DNA of 36,677 bases from the IMG/VR virus record IMGVR_UViG_3300019730_000003, positions 1 through 36,677 of that record; one strand, 5' to 3'. Position numbers and translations under genes: made by a program. The notes under the pieces are model-generated. The model had not been told where the DNA came from, did not search any database, and saw nothing but the letters and a program-made list of their open reading frames with translations. Each line of letters begins with the position of its first letter. Within the stretch, counting starts at the first letter, position 1. Positions 1 through 5,991 of the stretch are shown one piece after another. This stretch comes from a virus.

Positions 1-76
1 ATAGCTATTTCGGCCGCTTTCCATAAGCCTAGTGGTATGAAAATACAGCATAGCACAAAAAGTATTTTAAACCCTG
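1..76. repeat. Left copy of 76-bp exact terminal repeat
   Basis: Bases 1-76 are identical to bases 36602-36677. This is what an assembler leaves when it closes a circular or concatemeric genome, so the non-redundant length is 36,601 bp. A short true terminal repeat cannot be excluded from sequence alone, but a gene reading in frame through the join favours the circular reading. Confidence 0.95.
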
Positions 77-107
77 TTACCAATCCACCTATTCCATAAT
101 CGGTCAT
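1..107 (-). CDS. Small membrane protein, N-terminal part (gene spans the contig ends)
   Basis: The gene starts with ATG at 107, after GGAG (about 9-base spacer), and runs leftward off the window. On the circle it continues at 36601 and stops with TAA at 36565, giving 47 residues. Residues 14-29 form one hydrophobic segment (FKILFVLCCIFIPLGLW), so it is probably a single-pass inner-membrane protein. It sits between the 90-residue protein gene at 401 and another tiny membrane protein at 36543, in the same leftward operon. I do not recognise a family. Small membrane proteins are common in phage early regions, but no function can be assigned. Confidence 0.7.
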   Translation of the reverse strand, partial: MTDYGIGGLVTGFKILFVLCCIFIPLGLWKAAEIA

Positions 108-128
108 GTTGTTTTCTCCAATGTATGT

Positions 129-401
129 TTAATAACCTAGCTCTTTGGCCGCAATAGGCCGGAGCTTTTCAAAAAGTTCAGCTTCAAATTTTTCAAAGTC
201 TTCTTTTTTGTAGCACACGTTTATTGTGGCCCTGAACAGTTCCAAAGCGTCCGGCAACATGTCAGCCTTTTCTAGGCAATCGTCGAAGTCATCATCTAGC
301 ATCTCTTGAATCTTTTCATCTTCAAGCTCTCTTTGCCGCTCGCCTTTTGACTGCTCACCCAGGTATTGGTTTGTTTGCGCTGTTACGTGACAGTATTTCA
401 T
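129..401 (-). CDS. Hypothetical acidic protein, 90 residues
   Basis: Unrecognised. The protein is acidic and probably largely helical: residues 24-50 are rich in Asp and Glu (EDEKIQEMLDDDFDDCLEKAD), followed by a second helical stretch (KKEDFEKFEAELFEKL). It has no membrane segment or signal peptide. It starts with ATG at 401, 15 bases after the Rad52-like gene stops at 417, with only a weak GTGAG upstream, so it is probably translated by coupling within the recombination operon. The tiny membrane protein gene starts 21 bases after its stop. Confidence 0.75.
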   Translation of the reverse strand: MKYCHVTAQTNQYLGEQSKGERQRELEDEKIQEMLDDDFDDCLEKADMLPDALELFRATINVCYKKEDFEKFEAELFEKLRPIAAKELGY

Positions 402-416
402 TTTGAATACTCACTG

Positions 417-1034
417 TTATGATTCTCTGTACTTATCTTTACCCTGTAACCAGTCAACCTGATCATCTGTTAACTTGTATCTTAGATCATTCCAATAGAC
501 TGTTCCGCCTTTATAAATCTTACCATTCCATGATTTATAAAACTCTGGTACTTGTTCTTTTGTCAGTGTTCCACCGTCTTTTGCTTTTGGCTTGCCTTGT
601 TGGTTTTTATCACCAGATGGTGAAATATTGCCCTTGAACATTTCGATACCAATTTCAAGATAAGATGCTGATTTTGACAGGATATCGGTTATTGCAGATT
701 TATAACCATCAGCCAATTCAACACCTGTCCCTTGTGTTTTATGCCCTCCGTATTGCCTGGGAATATGGCAATCATAATCTAGCGTCTCCAACCGCCCGGA
801 CATCAAAACATATCCGTTCTCAGCGATTTCAACTTTGTGGTTCAGTGTCCACCGACCGATTCCAAAAACATCGTTTAAACGCTCCATGACATATGCAGCT
901 TTTAGGGTTGTGAGGTATGTTTTATTTTCATGTGCCTTGTAAGCTTCATCAGGGAATCCAGCCCTTAGTTTTTCCCGCATTTCGAGGCTTACCGGTGGTA
1001 ATTTCACCGGATGATCAAGCATTTCATTTGCCAT
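417..1034 (-). CDS. Rad52-family single-strand annealing protein
   Basis: Probable phage recombinase that anneals complementary single strands (Rad52/Rad22-like, Sak group). The core lies at residues 15-140. It contains the family-type stretch YVMERLNDVFGIGRW, then the strand pair around 'YVLMSGRLETLDYD', and the helix 'GYKSAITDILSKSASYLEIG', matching the Rad52 pattern of a conserved Ala-Ile/Val-Thr-Asp helix after a Gly-rich loop (QYGGHKTQGTG). The C-terminal 50 residues are Lys- and Gly-rich and probably flexible. At 205 residues it is the usual size for phage members. It starts with ATG at 1034, 8 bases after the Gp157-like gene. Pairing of Gp157-like and annealing proteins is common in phage recombination operons. 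Family assignment is from motif recognition, not a search. Confidence 0.85.
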   Translation of the reverse strand: MANEMLDHPVKLPPVSLEMREKLRAGFPDEAYKAHENKTYLTTLKAAYVMERLNDVFGIGRWTLNHKVEIAENGYVLMSGRLETLDYDCHIPRQYGGHKTQGTGVELADGYKSAITDILSKSASYLEIGIEMFKGNISPSGDKNQQGKPKAKDGGTLTKEQVPEFYKSWNGKIYKGGTVYWNDLRYKLTDDQVDWLQGKDKYRES

Positions 1035-1042
1035 TTGTTTGC

Positions 1043-1642
1043 CTATTTTAGTGTGATTGAAAAATCTGGTTCGGATAATTTAGCGTGTTGCAGCTTTTCG
1101 CCTTGACTCAAAAGTTCCTTGATCGCTTTTTTATCCCAGGCTTTCGAAACAACAGTTTTTACCATATCCTTATGTTCAGGATCTTCCAAGTTTGCGTTTT
1201 CTGAAATTATCACAGATTGAGGCTTTTTTCGTAGTGAAACAGTAAGCGAAGGAGTCACAACCTTTTTTAAATTCAGCTCAACCATTTTGTGCTTCAGGTA
1301 ATCGCCCATTGAATCGGCCTTGCGCTTAAACTTATCGGCCCTTTGCTTTGCTTCATCTGCTTTTTGCTTATAGTATTCTTGTTCGATCTTACACAGGTCG
1401 GCAGCCTCTTTGGTTTTTCTAATCATAAGACCCCAAGATGCCACTCTTTGATCAACTGCTGTTTCCAAGCGTTCAACCACCTGCATTTCTTGTTCTGTGA
1501 TATCATCAGCGTTTTCAAGCAATTCATAAGCCTGCTTTAAAAGGTCTGTTCTTTCTGGCAACGTCATTTGGTCAAGGGTTTTATCTGTCAGTTTTTCCTC
1601 TGGTATCAACAATTCTTTTCCTATTGCTGTTATAGCGTCCAT
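1043..1642 (-). CDS. Gp157-like phage protein (siphovirus Gp157 family)
   Basis: 199 residues. The middle (about residues 60-130) is a long charged coiled coil (EYYKQKADEAKQRADKFKRKADSMGDYL), followed by the family-type ending 'ATPSLTVSLRK'-like segment (TPSLTVSLRKKPQSV) and an Ile/Lys-rich tail. This layout is typical of the siphovirus Gp157 family, first described in Streptococcus thermophilus phage and usually next to recombinase genes; its biochemical role is not established. I chose the ATG at 1642 because AGGAG lies 6 bases upstream; the in-frame ATG at 1648 abuts that AGGAG directly. It sits immediately upstream of the Rad52-like gene. Confidence 0.8.
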   Translation of the reverse strand: MDAITAIGKELLIPEEKLTDKTLDQMTLPERTDLLKQAYELLENADDITEQEMQVVERLETAVDQRVASWGLMIRKTKEAADLCKIEQEYYKQKADEAKQRADKFKRKADSMGDYLKHKMVELNLKKVVTPSLTVSLRKKPQSVIISENANLEDPEHKDMVKTVVSKAWDKKAIKELLSQGEKLQHAKLSEPDFSITLK

Positions 1643-1651
1643 CCTCATCTC

Positions 1652-2110
1652 CTAAAATGGTTGTTCAGCGCCACAATCCAGACAAACAAAATTTGTTCTG
1701 TTGTCGAATCTACCGCCGCAATTGAAACAGGTTGAAGTTTGCCGGATCGTTATTGTCTGCTCAAGTTTCCAAGATTGGTGTACTTGATCAAGTGTCTCTG
1801 CGTCTTGAGTGACAGGTTTTGATTTGAATTTGAAAGTTCTGTGCATGTCTTCGTTTTTTGTTCGTGCAATCTTGCCTTCTTTGACATCTCTGACACATTG
1901 CCGCGCATAGATCTCGTTTTGAGCAACGAACATACCGTTTATTCCGTAGTCGGACGGACCGCAAAAGATTTCCATCATTTTACGCCGTGTGAGTTCTTCC
2001 CACATGTGTTTATATATATCCGTTGACCTTGCGCCCACTTCAATTACGCAAGTTCCATCTTTCCGGTTTTTCACGCCCATGATCTTAACTTGCATGTGAT
2101 TGATTTTCAT
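1652..2110 (-). CDS. Hypothetical protein with C-terminal zinc ribbon
   Basis: 152 residues. The C-terminus carries CxxC...CxxC (CFNCGG then CLDCGAEQPF, about residues 129-152), a classic zinc-ribbon pattern. The N-terminal 90 residues are mixed alpha/beta with a basic region (RKDGTCVIEV, ELTRRKMMEIF), and I do not recognise the family. The start codon overlaps the upstream stop as ATGA, with GAGG upstream. Its place in the recombination operon suggests a DNA- or protein-binding accessory role, which is inference. Confidence 0.75.
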   Translation of the reverse strand: MKINHMQVKIMGVKNRKDGTCVIEVGARSTDIYKHMWEELTRRKMMEIFCGPSDYGINGMFVAQNEIYARQCVRDVKEGKIARTKNEDMHRTFKFKSKPVTQDAETLDQVHQSWKLEQTITIRQTSTCFNCGGRFDNRTNFVCLDCGAEQPF

Positions 2111-2394
2111 TTTTTAACCTCATTCTTCATTAAGTGATTTCTGCCGCAATACCCAAGAGCGTCAAGAACGACGAATCCGCTTGAATTGTCTGGACCCCAT
2201 TTTCTGACTTGCTGACCTGTGAGGGTTCCAACTTCTCTCAACATTTTCTCAGCCCCTGAATGATTTTCTCTTTCTAGTTTTTTATGCACTTCAACCCATG
2301 CCATGCAATCATTAACCATGCAAAACTCTGTTGTTCCAGGCATCCAAGGACACCATTTTGACCTTGCTTGTTTTTCTGTAAATAATCCTTTCAT
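2107..2394 (-). CDS. Hypothetical Cys/Trp-rich small protein
   Basis: 95 residues starting MKGLFTEKQARSKWCPW. I chose the ATG at 2394 because it overlaps the stop of the preceding 59-residue gene as ATGA; a longer reading from 2409 would run into that gene. The N-terminal half has spaced cysteines (WCPW...FCMVNDCMAW), a pattern seen in many small phage proteins that begin with a 'KWCP…C…CMAW' motif and probably bind metal. The function is unknown. Its own stop overlaps the next gene's ATG. Confidence 0.75.
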   Translation of the reverse strand: MKGLFTEKQARSKWCPWMPGTTEFCMVNDCMAWVEVHKKLERENHSGAEKMLREVGTLTGQQVRKWGPDNSSGFVVLDALGYCGRNHLMKNEVKK

Positions 2395-2570
2395 TTTTGC
2401 AACCTCCAATTACTGATTCTCAGGTTAGCCAGATAAACCCGCTTTGCAATCGCAAGACTCGGACACATGAATTCACGCGGGTTTTTCAGGTTTTCAAAGT
2501 CTTCAGGCTTGTCAGTTGTGATCTGTGGTTGCCCGTTTTGCCAATGGCAATAATGAGGTATTTGCTTCAT
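2391..2570 (-). CDS. Small hypothetical protein, 59 residues
   Basis: Read directly from the sequence: MKQIPHYCHWQNGQPQITTD… ending …RISNWRLQK. The ATG at 2570 has AAGGA about 6 bases upstream, and the TGA stop overlaps the ATG of the next gene (2394) as ATGA. Both are good signs of a real gene. The protein has two Cys, one His-Trp motif, and no membrane segment. No family recognised. A long frame on the opposite strand here is only its shadow. Confidence 0.75.
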   Translation of the reverse strand: MKQIPHYCHWQNGQPQITTDKPEDFENLKNPREFMCPSLAIAKRVYLANLRISNWRLQK

Positions 2571-2593
2571 AGTGTCCTTTTTGATTCAACAGA

Positions 2594-2636
2594 CCGGGCC
2601 AGGACTAAAAAGCTTATTGTTTTCCGCTATGCCCGG
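2594..2636. repeat. GC-rich patch with CCGGGC/GCCCGG inverted repeat
   Basis: The 88-base gap between the genes ending at 2659 and starting at 2570 holds an unusually GC-rich segment (2630-2651, about 85% G+C by eye) in an otherwise AT-rich neighbourhood. CCGGGC at 2594-2599 is complementary to GCCCGG at 2631-2636. There is no U-tract, so it is not an intrinsic terminator. It could be an mRNA structure or an operator. Confidence 0.35.
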
Positions 2637-2658
2637 CGCGGCCCGCTGGGAGATATTC

Positions 2659-2805
2659 TTAAAATGAGTCGTTCAGTTCTTTCAATGATATTTTACCGCT
2701 TACTAGATCAAAGTAAAGATGATATCTTCTCATTTTTTCTTTATAATCTATCAATGTTTCGTTGTAGTCTCTTTGGATTGCATAGAATATCATTTCTTTT
2801 TTCAT
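2659..2805 (-). CDS. Small hypothetical protein, 48 residues
   Basis: MKKEMIFYAIQRDYNETLID…, helical and charged, with no recognised domain. I chose the ATG at 2805 because GGAGATCAAA precedes it directly. A longer frame opening at a TTG at 2877 would start inside the promoter candidate and is unlikely. It is the first gene after the promoter at 2877-2850. Confidence 0.7.
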   Translation of the reverse strand: MKKEMIFYAIQRDYNETLIDYKEKMRRYHLYFDLVSGKISLKELNDSF

Positions 2806-2849
2806 TTTGATCTCCGTTAGAGTGTTTGATTTGTTGCGTTGATGAAACA

Positions 2850-2877
2850 ACCCTATCAAAACTAAATCTATTGTCAA
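2850..2877 (-). promoter_or_regulatory. Promoter candidate P1 (TTGACA, 16 bp, TAGGGT)
   Basis: Consensus -35 TTGACA at 2877-2872, a 16-bp spacer and a weak -10 TAGGGT at 2855-2850, preceded by an A-tract (AAAAAAAAGA) that could act as an UP element. The block closely matches the promoter candidate at 28578-28551, including the A-tract and the 'TTGACAATA' core. It would drive the recombination operon leftward from 2805. Confidence 0.5.
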
Positions 2878-3083
2878 TCTTTTTTTTGACTTTTAATAAA
2901 TTCGTTGTAGTCCTCTGTAATTTTAATTTCCCACTGAACCCTTGATATGTGGGTCTTTGGTGGGTTTAGCAAGGTTTGTTTTAGAGCGTATCTGTTAGCT
3001 TTGTCCATGTTTTGAGTTAGCGATTTGAACCGGTCCATTCCGGTTTTTGTTTGTAAAAAATCAATAATATTTTTTGATAGCAT
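2874..3083 (-). CDS. Hypothetical protein, 69 residues, first gene after the terminator
   Basis: Unrecognised, basic and probably helical (MLSKNIIDFLQTKTGMDRFK…, NMDKANRYALKQTLL). It begins 28 bases beyond the U-tract of the late terminator, so it needs its own promoter or read-through; I see no clear promoter and only a weak ribosome site (ACGGAAA). It could be an early regulator by position, but no helix-turn-helix is evident. Its last codons overlap the -35 region of promoter candidate P1. Confidence 0.6.
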   Translation of the reverse strand: MLSKNIIDFLQTKTGMDRFKSLTQNMDKANRYALKQTLLNPPKTHISRVQWEIKITEDYNEFIKSQKKD

Positions 3084-3110
3084 TGTAAATTTCCGTTAAA
3101 TTTTAGACAT

Positions 3111-3147
3111 AAAAAAAGGGGTTACTGTTGTTTAGACAATAACCCCT
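3111..3147 (-). terminator. Intrinsic terminator of the late operon
   Basis: On the minus strand a stem with GGGGTTA (3146-3140) pairing with TAACCCC (3124-3118), plus three further pairs beyond one mismatch, is followed directly by seven T residues (3117-3111). It lies 30 bases past the stop of the holin candidate (3177) and before the early genes, so it closes the long leftward late transcript. Confidence 0.9.
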
Positions 3148-3176
3148 CTGGATTAGTCGGTCAAATATTTATTTGA

Positions 3177-3473
3177 TCAGTCTGGATTGTCGGACTTCAA
3201 CCCCGCAATAAAACCCCTGATCCAGGAAAAACAAACCGCGTTTATTGTGTCGATAAAAATCGGCTCAATGATAGAATTCCAAATTTTTGGAATCTTCGCA
3301 TTGAAAAACTTTGTTATTGCTGTTCCCTGTTTTACCCCGGCTTTTTCGGCCCATTTTGCAAGCTTGTCAAAGGGGATCTTTTTTAGAATCCAGCCGCCGA
3401 CAAAAACCGCTAGGGTTGTCCCCGCTGTCATCACACCGTAATCAATTGCCCATGCTGTTATAATTTCAATCAT
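3177..3473 (-). CDS. Holin-like small membrane protein
   Basis: 98 residues. Residues about 10-31 form a hydrophobic segment with small residues (YGVMTAGTTLAVFVGGWILKK), and residues about 68-92 form a second, weaker hydrophobic stretch (IEPIFIDTINAVCFSWIRGFIAG). The middle is basic and helical. AGGATAAAA precedes the ATG at 3473. It directly follows the endolysin gene (2-base gap) and is the last gene before the terminator, the usual place for a lysis cassette. I infer a holin, which would pore the inner membrane at the end of infection; sequence alone does not name a holin family, and it could be another membrane protein. Confidence 0.5.
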   Translation of the reverse strand: MIEIITAWAIDYGVMTAGTTLAVFVGGWILKKIPFDKLAKWAEKAGVKQGTAITKFFNAKIPKIWNSIIEPIFIDTINAVCFSWIRGFIAGLKSDNPD

Positions 3474-3475
3474 TT

Positions 3476-3802
3476 TTATCCTATGTATTCAGTGTTGGGG
3501 TGTACCTGGAGATGAAAATGCAGGTTCGAGTCATGCCCATGCAGAAAGCAACATTTTTTATTTGGCCGCTTTGGGTCATATTTCCAGAATTTGTTTATCA
3601 ACGACTCAACAGAAACACCAACCTCTGAAGACCTACACCTCAAATCAATTCCTCTGACCGGCAATGCCCCATGTACGCCGCTGTCGTTCATTCTAAAAAT
3701 ACTCGTTAGCGTGAATTCTAAGCCGGTTTCTTCTTCGATCCATTCTGCCATTTTTCTAAGCATCGGATCAATGAATTCCATTTGGCCTATATCAGCTTTC
3801 AT
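3476..3802 (-). CDS. Endolysin, M15-type (VanY/D-Ala-D-Ala-like) peptidase
   Basis: 108 residues, short for the family. The zinc-site pattern is visible: His44 in SGVHG, Asp53 in RGIDLR, and the C-terminal HxH at His95/His97 (LHFHLQV). This is the His…Asp…HxH arrangement of M15 peptidases, which in phages cleave peptide cross-links or the L-Ala-D-Glu bond of peptidoglycan. No signal peptide is seen, so release through a holin is expected. It lies between a 70-residue protein gene and the holin candidate. The family fold is inferred from the motif spacing; exact bond specificity is unknown. Confidence 0.75.
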   Translation of the reverse strand: MKADIGQMEFIDPMLRKMAEWIEEETGLEFTLTSIFRMNDSGVHGALPVRGIDLRCRSSEVGVSVESLINKFWKYDPKRPNKKCCFLHGHDSNLHFHLQVHPNTEYIG

Positions 3803-4015
3803 TTATTCCTCCGGTTCAACATACCCGATCCGCGCCGCTGCGATTATCGCCTTTTCTTTTTCCGGCATATCTTCGGGCAGTTCTGTTGTTGGTCCGAAAG
3901 TCGAAATATGATAACCGAGCTCATACTGCCCGGCCTCGTTTTTCCTGCGATGCGTGAATTTAACCGTGAAATTTTCTGATTCATGTTTGAAATATTCTAA
4001 GTTTGTCCAGTCCAT
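3803..4015 (-). CDS. Hypothetical protein, 70 residues, between fibre and endolysin
   Basis: MDWTNLEYFKHESENFTVKF… with an acidic C-terminus (ELPEDMPEKEKAIIAAARIGYVEPEE). It is soluble with no recognised domain. It starts 2 bases after the fibre gene stops, and its stop abuts the endolysin start, so it is tightly packed in the late operon. A fibre chaperone or lysis accessory role is possible from position only. Confidence 0.7.
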   Translation of the reverse strand: MDWTNLEYFKHESENFTVKFTHRRKNEAGQYELGYHISTFGPTTELPEDMPEKEKAIIAAARIGYVEPEE

Positions 4016-4017
4016 TT

Positions 4018-5991
4018 TTACTCCTCTGTTTCATAGGTTACGTTTATTTCTATGATTGCGTCAGTTCCAGTTGCAACTATATCAGTGTCATCTGTGTTAG
4101 ATCCGGCGGCTGTAGATAGTGGCTTTTGAAAGAAATTTATTGTCGTTGTGTTGTCGTCAACCTCGGCAAGTGTAATCTCACCAGCCGCGCCTATCCGTTC
4201 CGCTCTGACAGTGCATTGGTAGTCAATAAGCGTATTGTTTTTTGCTGTGTACGGGAGACCTGCGATGCTCAAAGAACCAGTCGAGGTCCCACCTTTGTCA
4301 AAAACTATATAGGCGAAGGCGTGAACAACCGAGCCTATTTTTTTATACGTGCATTCTTGCGCACCTATGACTATTCCCGTAGACGCACCACCCAACAATA
4401 CGCTAGCCGTCCACGTTCCGCTCTCCTCTACCAACTGCTCCGACTTGTTGACAATCTCGCCGCCAGTGATAGCGCCGTTGTTGTCGTTGCCGCTTGAGTC
4501 TTTCCAGAAACCGTCGATAATGTCTTGGGGTTTGTATCGAGCTGTGCAGCCTTCTGCGTTTATGTTTAGATTCGAAACAGATCCGCTGAATGCGTTTCCA
4601 TCGGTGCTCGTGAACTCCAAAACAGCTGTTGTTGTTTCAGTCGGCGTAAATGAGAAAAAGTTACCCCCGATACTAGAGGTTTGAGCGTTCGCAATTAAAG
4701 TTCCTCCGATTGACCGCTTTAAATTGTAAAAAGGTGCGACGCCTGCTCCAGACAAATCAAAATATACTTGAACTTTTTTCCCTGCAATACATTCTATCTC
4801 ATCAGCGGTACCACAGCGCTGAACCCCAACCCCGTCAGATTCGAAAGTAAACCCAGTTGCACTCGCACCACTAAACGCTGTGTATGAGCTATTAACACAA
4901 CTACTCACATTCTGCGCTACATTACTCCCACCCTCGTCAGCCGGGTCTATTGCCATTAGTGAACTATGCGAATATCTTTCAAGCTCTGCCGTTGTCCTGG
5001 TCCTATTCCAAAACCTAACTAATATCAATGACCCATTATAATAGTCAGCGCCTGCCGCCGTTCGCATAAAATATAGATCTATAGCATTGGACAAAGTTAG
5101 CAGGTCTGAAGATATGTCAACCTCTGTGGTGTCTTTGACTCCATTGATATGCACTGTTGCGTTCCCGCTGCGGTCACAATCAACAGATATTCCATTGACA
5201 ACATTAGGATTTAAAACTGTTGTTGTGTCAAGTGTCAAAACGCCGCTTGAATCATCAAAACCTAACTGAAACGTGCCATCAGCGTTATATTGTGCATAAT
5301 ACCCTGCCCCAGTTGTTCTCTTTGAGAACAAACATTCGTCTGTGCCTGCTGTTGGCGGTATGCAATAGATATCAAAACCAAAATCTTGCGTTCCAACATC
5401 AAAGCTGTCATTGTCTGAAACCTGAACATAAGCGCTTGATCCGTCTCCTTTTAGATATTGAAAAGGAAGCAAGCCAAGCAATGATTGATCTTGATAGGAA
5501 TAATTACCGCCGTTTATTCTGTCGCCCTGATTTAGCAAATAACCTGAATTTGTCAGTAAAACATGTGTGTACTGTAAATCCCAATTTCCTGTGCCTGCCG
5601 CTGATGAGAGATAAACGCCGCCGCTATCAGTTTTTAGCCACCATTCACCGCTTGCCGTTGCTGTCGGTGTTGCGTCTTGAATAAAATCAAACTGTGTGCC
5701 TGTCAGCGCTGCCAATGAATTCTTAACGCCTGCCCGGTCAAGAAATTGCACATCATAAAACCAAACGGTATCAACCCCGCTTTTGACGTGTTTGATATCA
5801 TAGTCTCCATCGTTAGCCTTGAACATATATTGACCGTTTGAATCGGTGGTCAATGGGTTGCTTTTTGTCGTTGTTTCGTCGTCTTCGTAGATCGTCGCAG
5901 CGTTAGTTGTCCCAACATCGTAAACATAGACAGAGGCCCCAACAATAGCGTTTCCTGCGTCATCTTGAAAGTTGTTTTTATATTTTTGCAT
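4018..5991 (-). CDS. Tail fibre protein with LamG/concanavalin-like domain
   Basis: 657 residues from the ATG at 5991, which overlaps the tail hub stop as TGATG (a GTG directly before it is an alternative start). Residues 1-90 match the phage fibre N-terminal pattern 'GxxVYDVGTTxxAxIYEDD…NPLTTDSNGQYMF…DYDI', which normally attaches to the virion. Residues about 185-345 look like a LamG/concanavalin-type beta-sandwich (SSAYVQVSDNDSFD, GSLILVRFWNRTRTTAELE), a fold that often binds sugars. Residues 380-657 are Thr/Ser/Gly-rich beta strands without a named domain. Likely role: receptor binding at the tail tip. It is followed by the 70-residue protein and the lysis genes. Confidence 0.8.
   Translation of the reverse strand: MQKYKNNFQDDAGNAIVGASVYVYDVGTTNAATIYEDDETTTKSNPLTTDSNGQYMFKANDGDYDIKHVKSGVDTVWFYDVQFLDRAGVKNSLAALTGTQFDFIQDATPTATASGEWWLKTDSGGVYLSSAAGTGNWDLQYTHVLLTNSGYLLNQGDRINGGNYSYQDQSLLGLLPFQYLKGDGSSAYVQVSDNDSFDVGTQDFGFDIYCIPPTAGTDECLFSKRTTGAGYYAQYNADGTFQLGFDDSSGVLTLDTTTVLNPNVVNGISVDCDRSGNATVHINGVKDTTEVDISSDLLTLSNAIDLYFMRTAAGADYYNGSLILVRFWNRTRTTAELERYSHSSLMAIDPADEGGSNVAQNVSSCVNSSYTAFSGASATGFTFESDGVGVQRCGTADEIECIAGKKVQVYFDLSGAGVAPFYNLKRSIGGTLIANAQTSSIGGNFFSFTPTETTTAVLEFTSTDGNAFSGSVSNLNINAEGCTARYKPQDIIDGFWKDSSGNDNNGAITGGEIVNKSEQLVEESGTWTASVLLGGASTGIVIGAQECTYKKIGSVVHAFAYIVFDKGGTSTGSLSIAGLPYTAKNNTLIDYQCTVRAERIGAAGEITLAEVDDNTTTINFFQKPLSTAAGSNTDDTDIVATGTDAIIEINVTYETEE

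Noticed and set aside
2397-2810. 137-codon open frame on the plus strand
   Set aside because: It is antisense to two minus-strand genes with good ribosome sites and stop/start overlaps; nothing else in the genome is on the plus strand.
2806-2877. Longer start (TTG at 2877) for the 48-residue gene
   Set aside because: The TTG is part of the -35 box of promoter candidate P1 and GGAG precedes the ATG at 2805.
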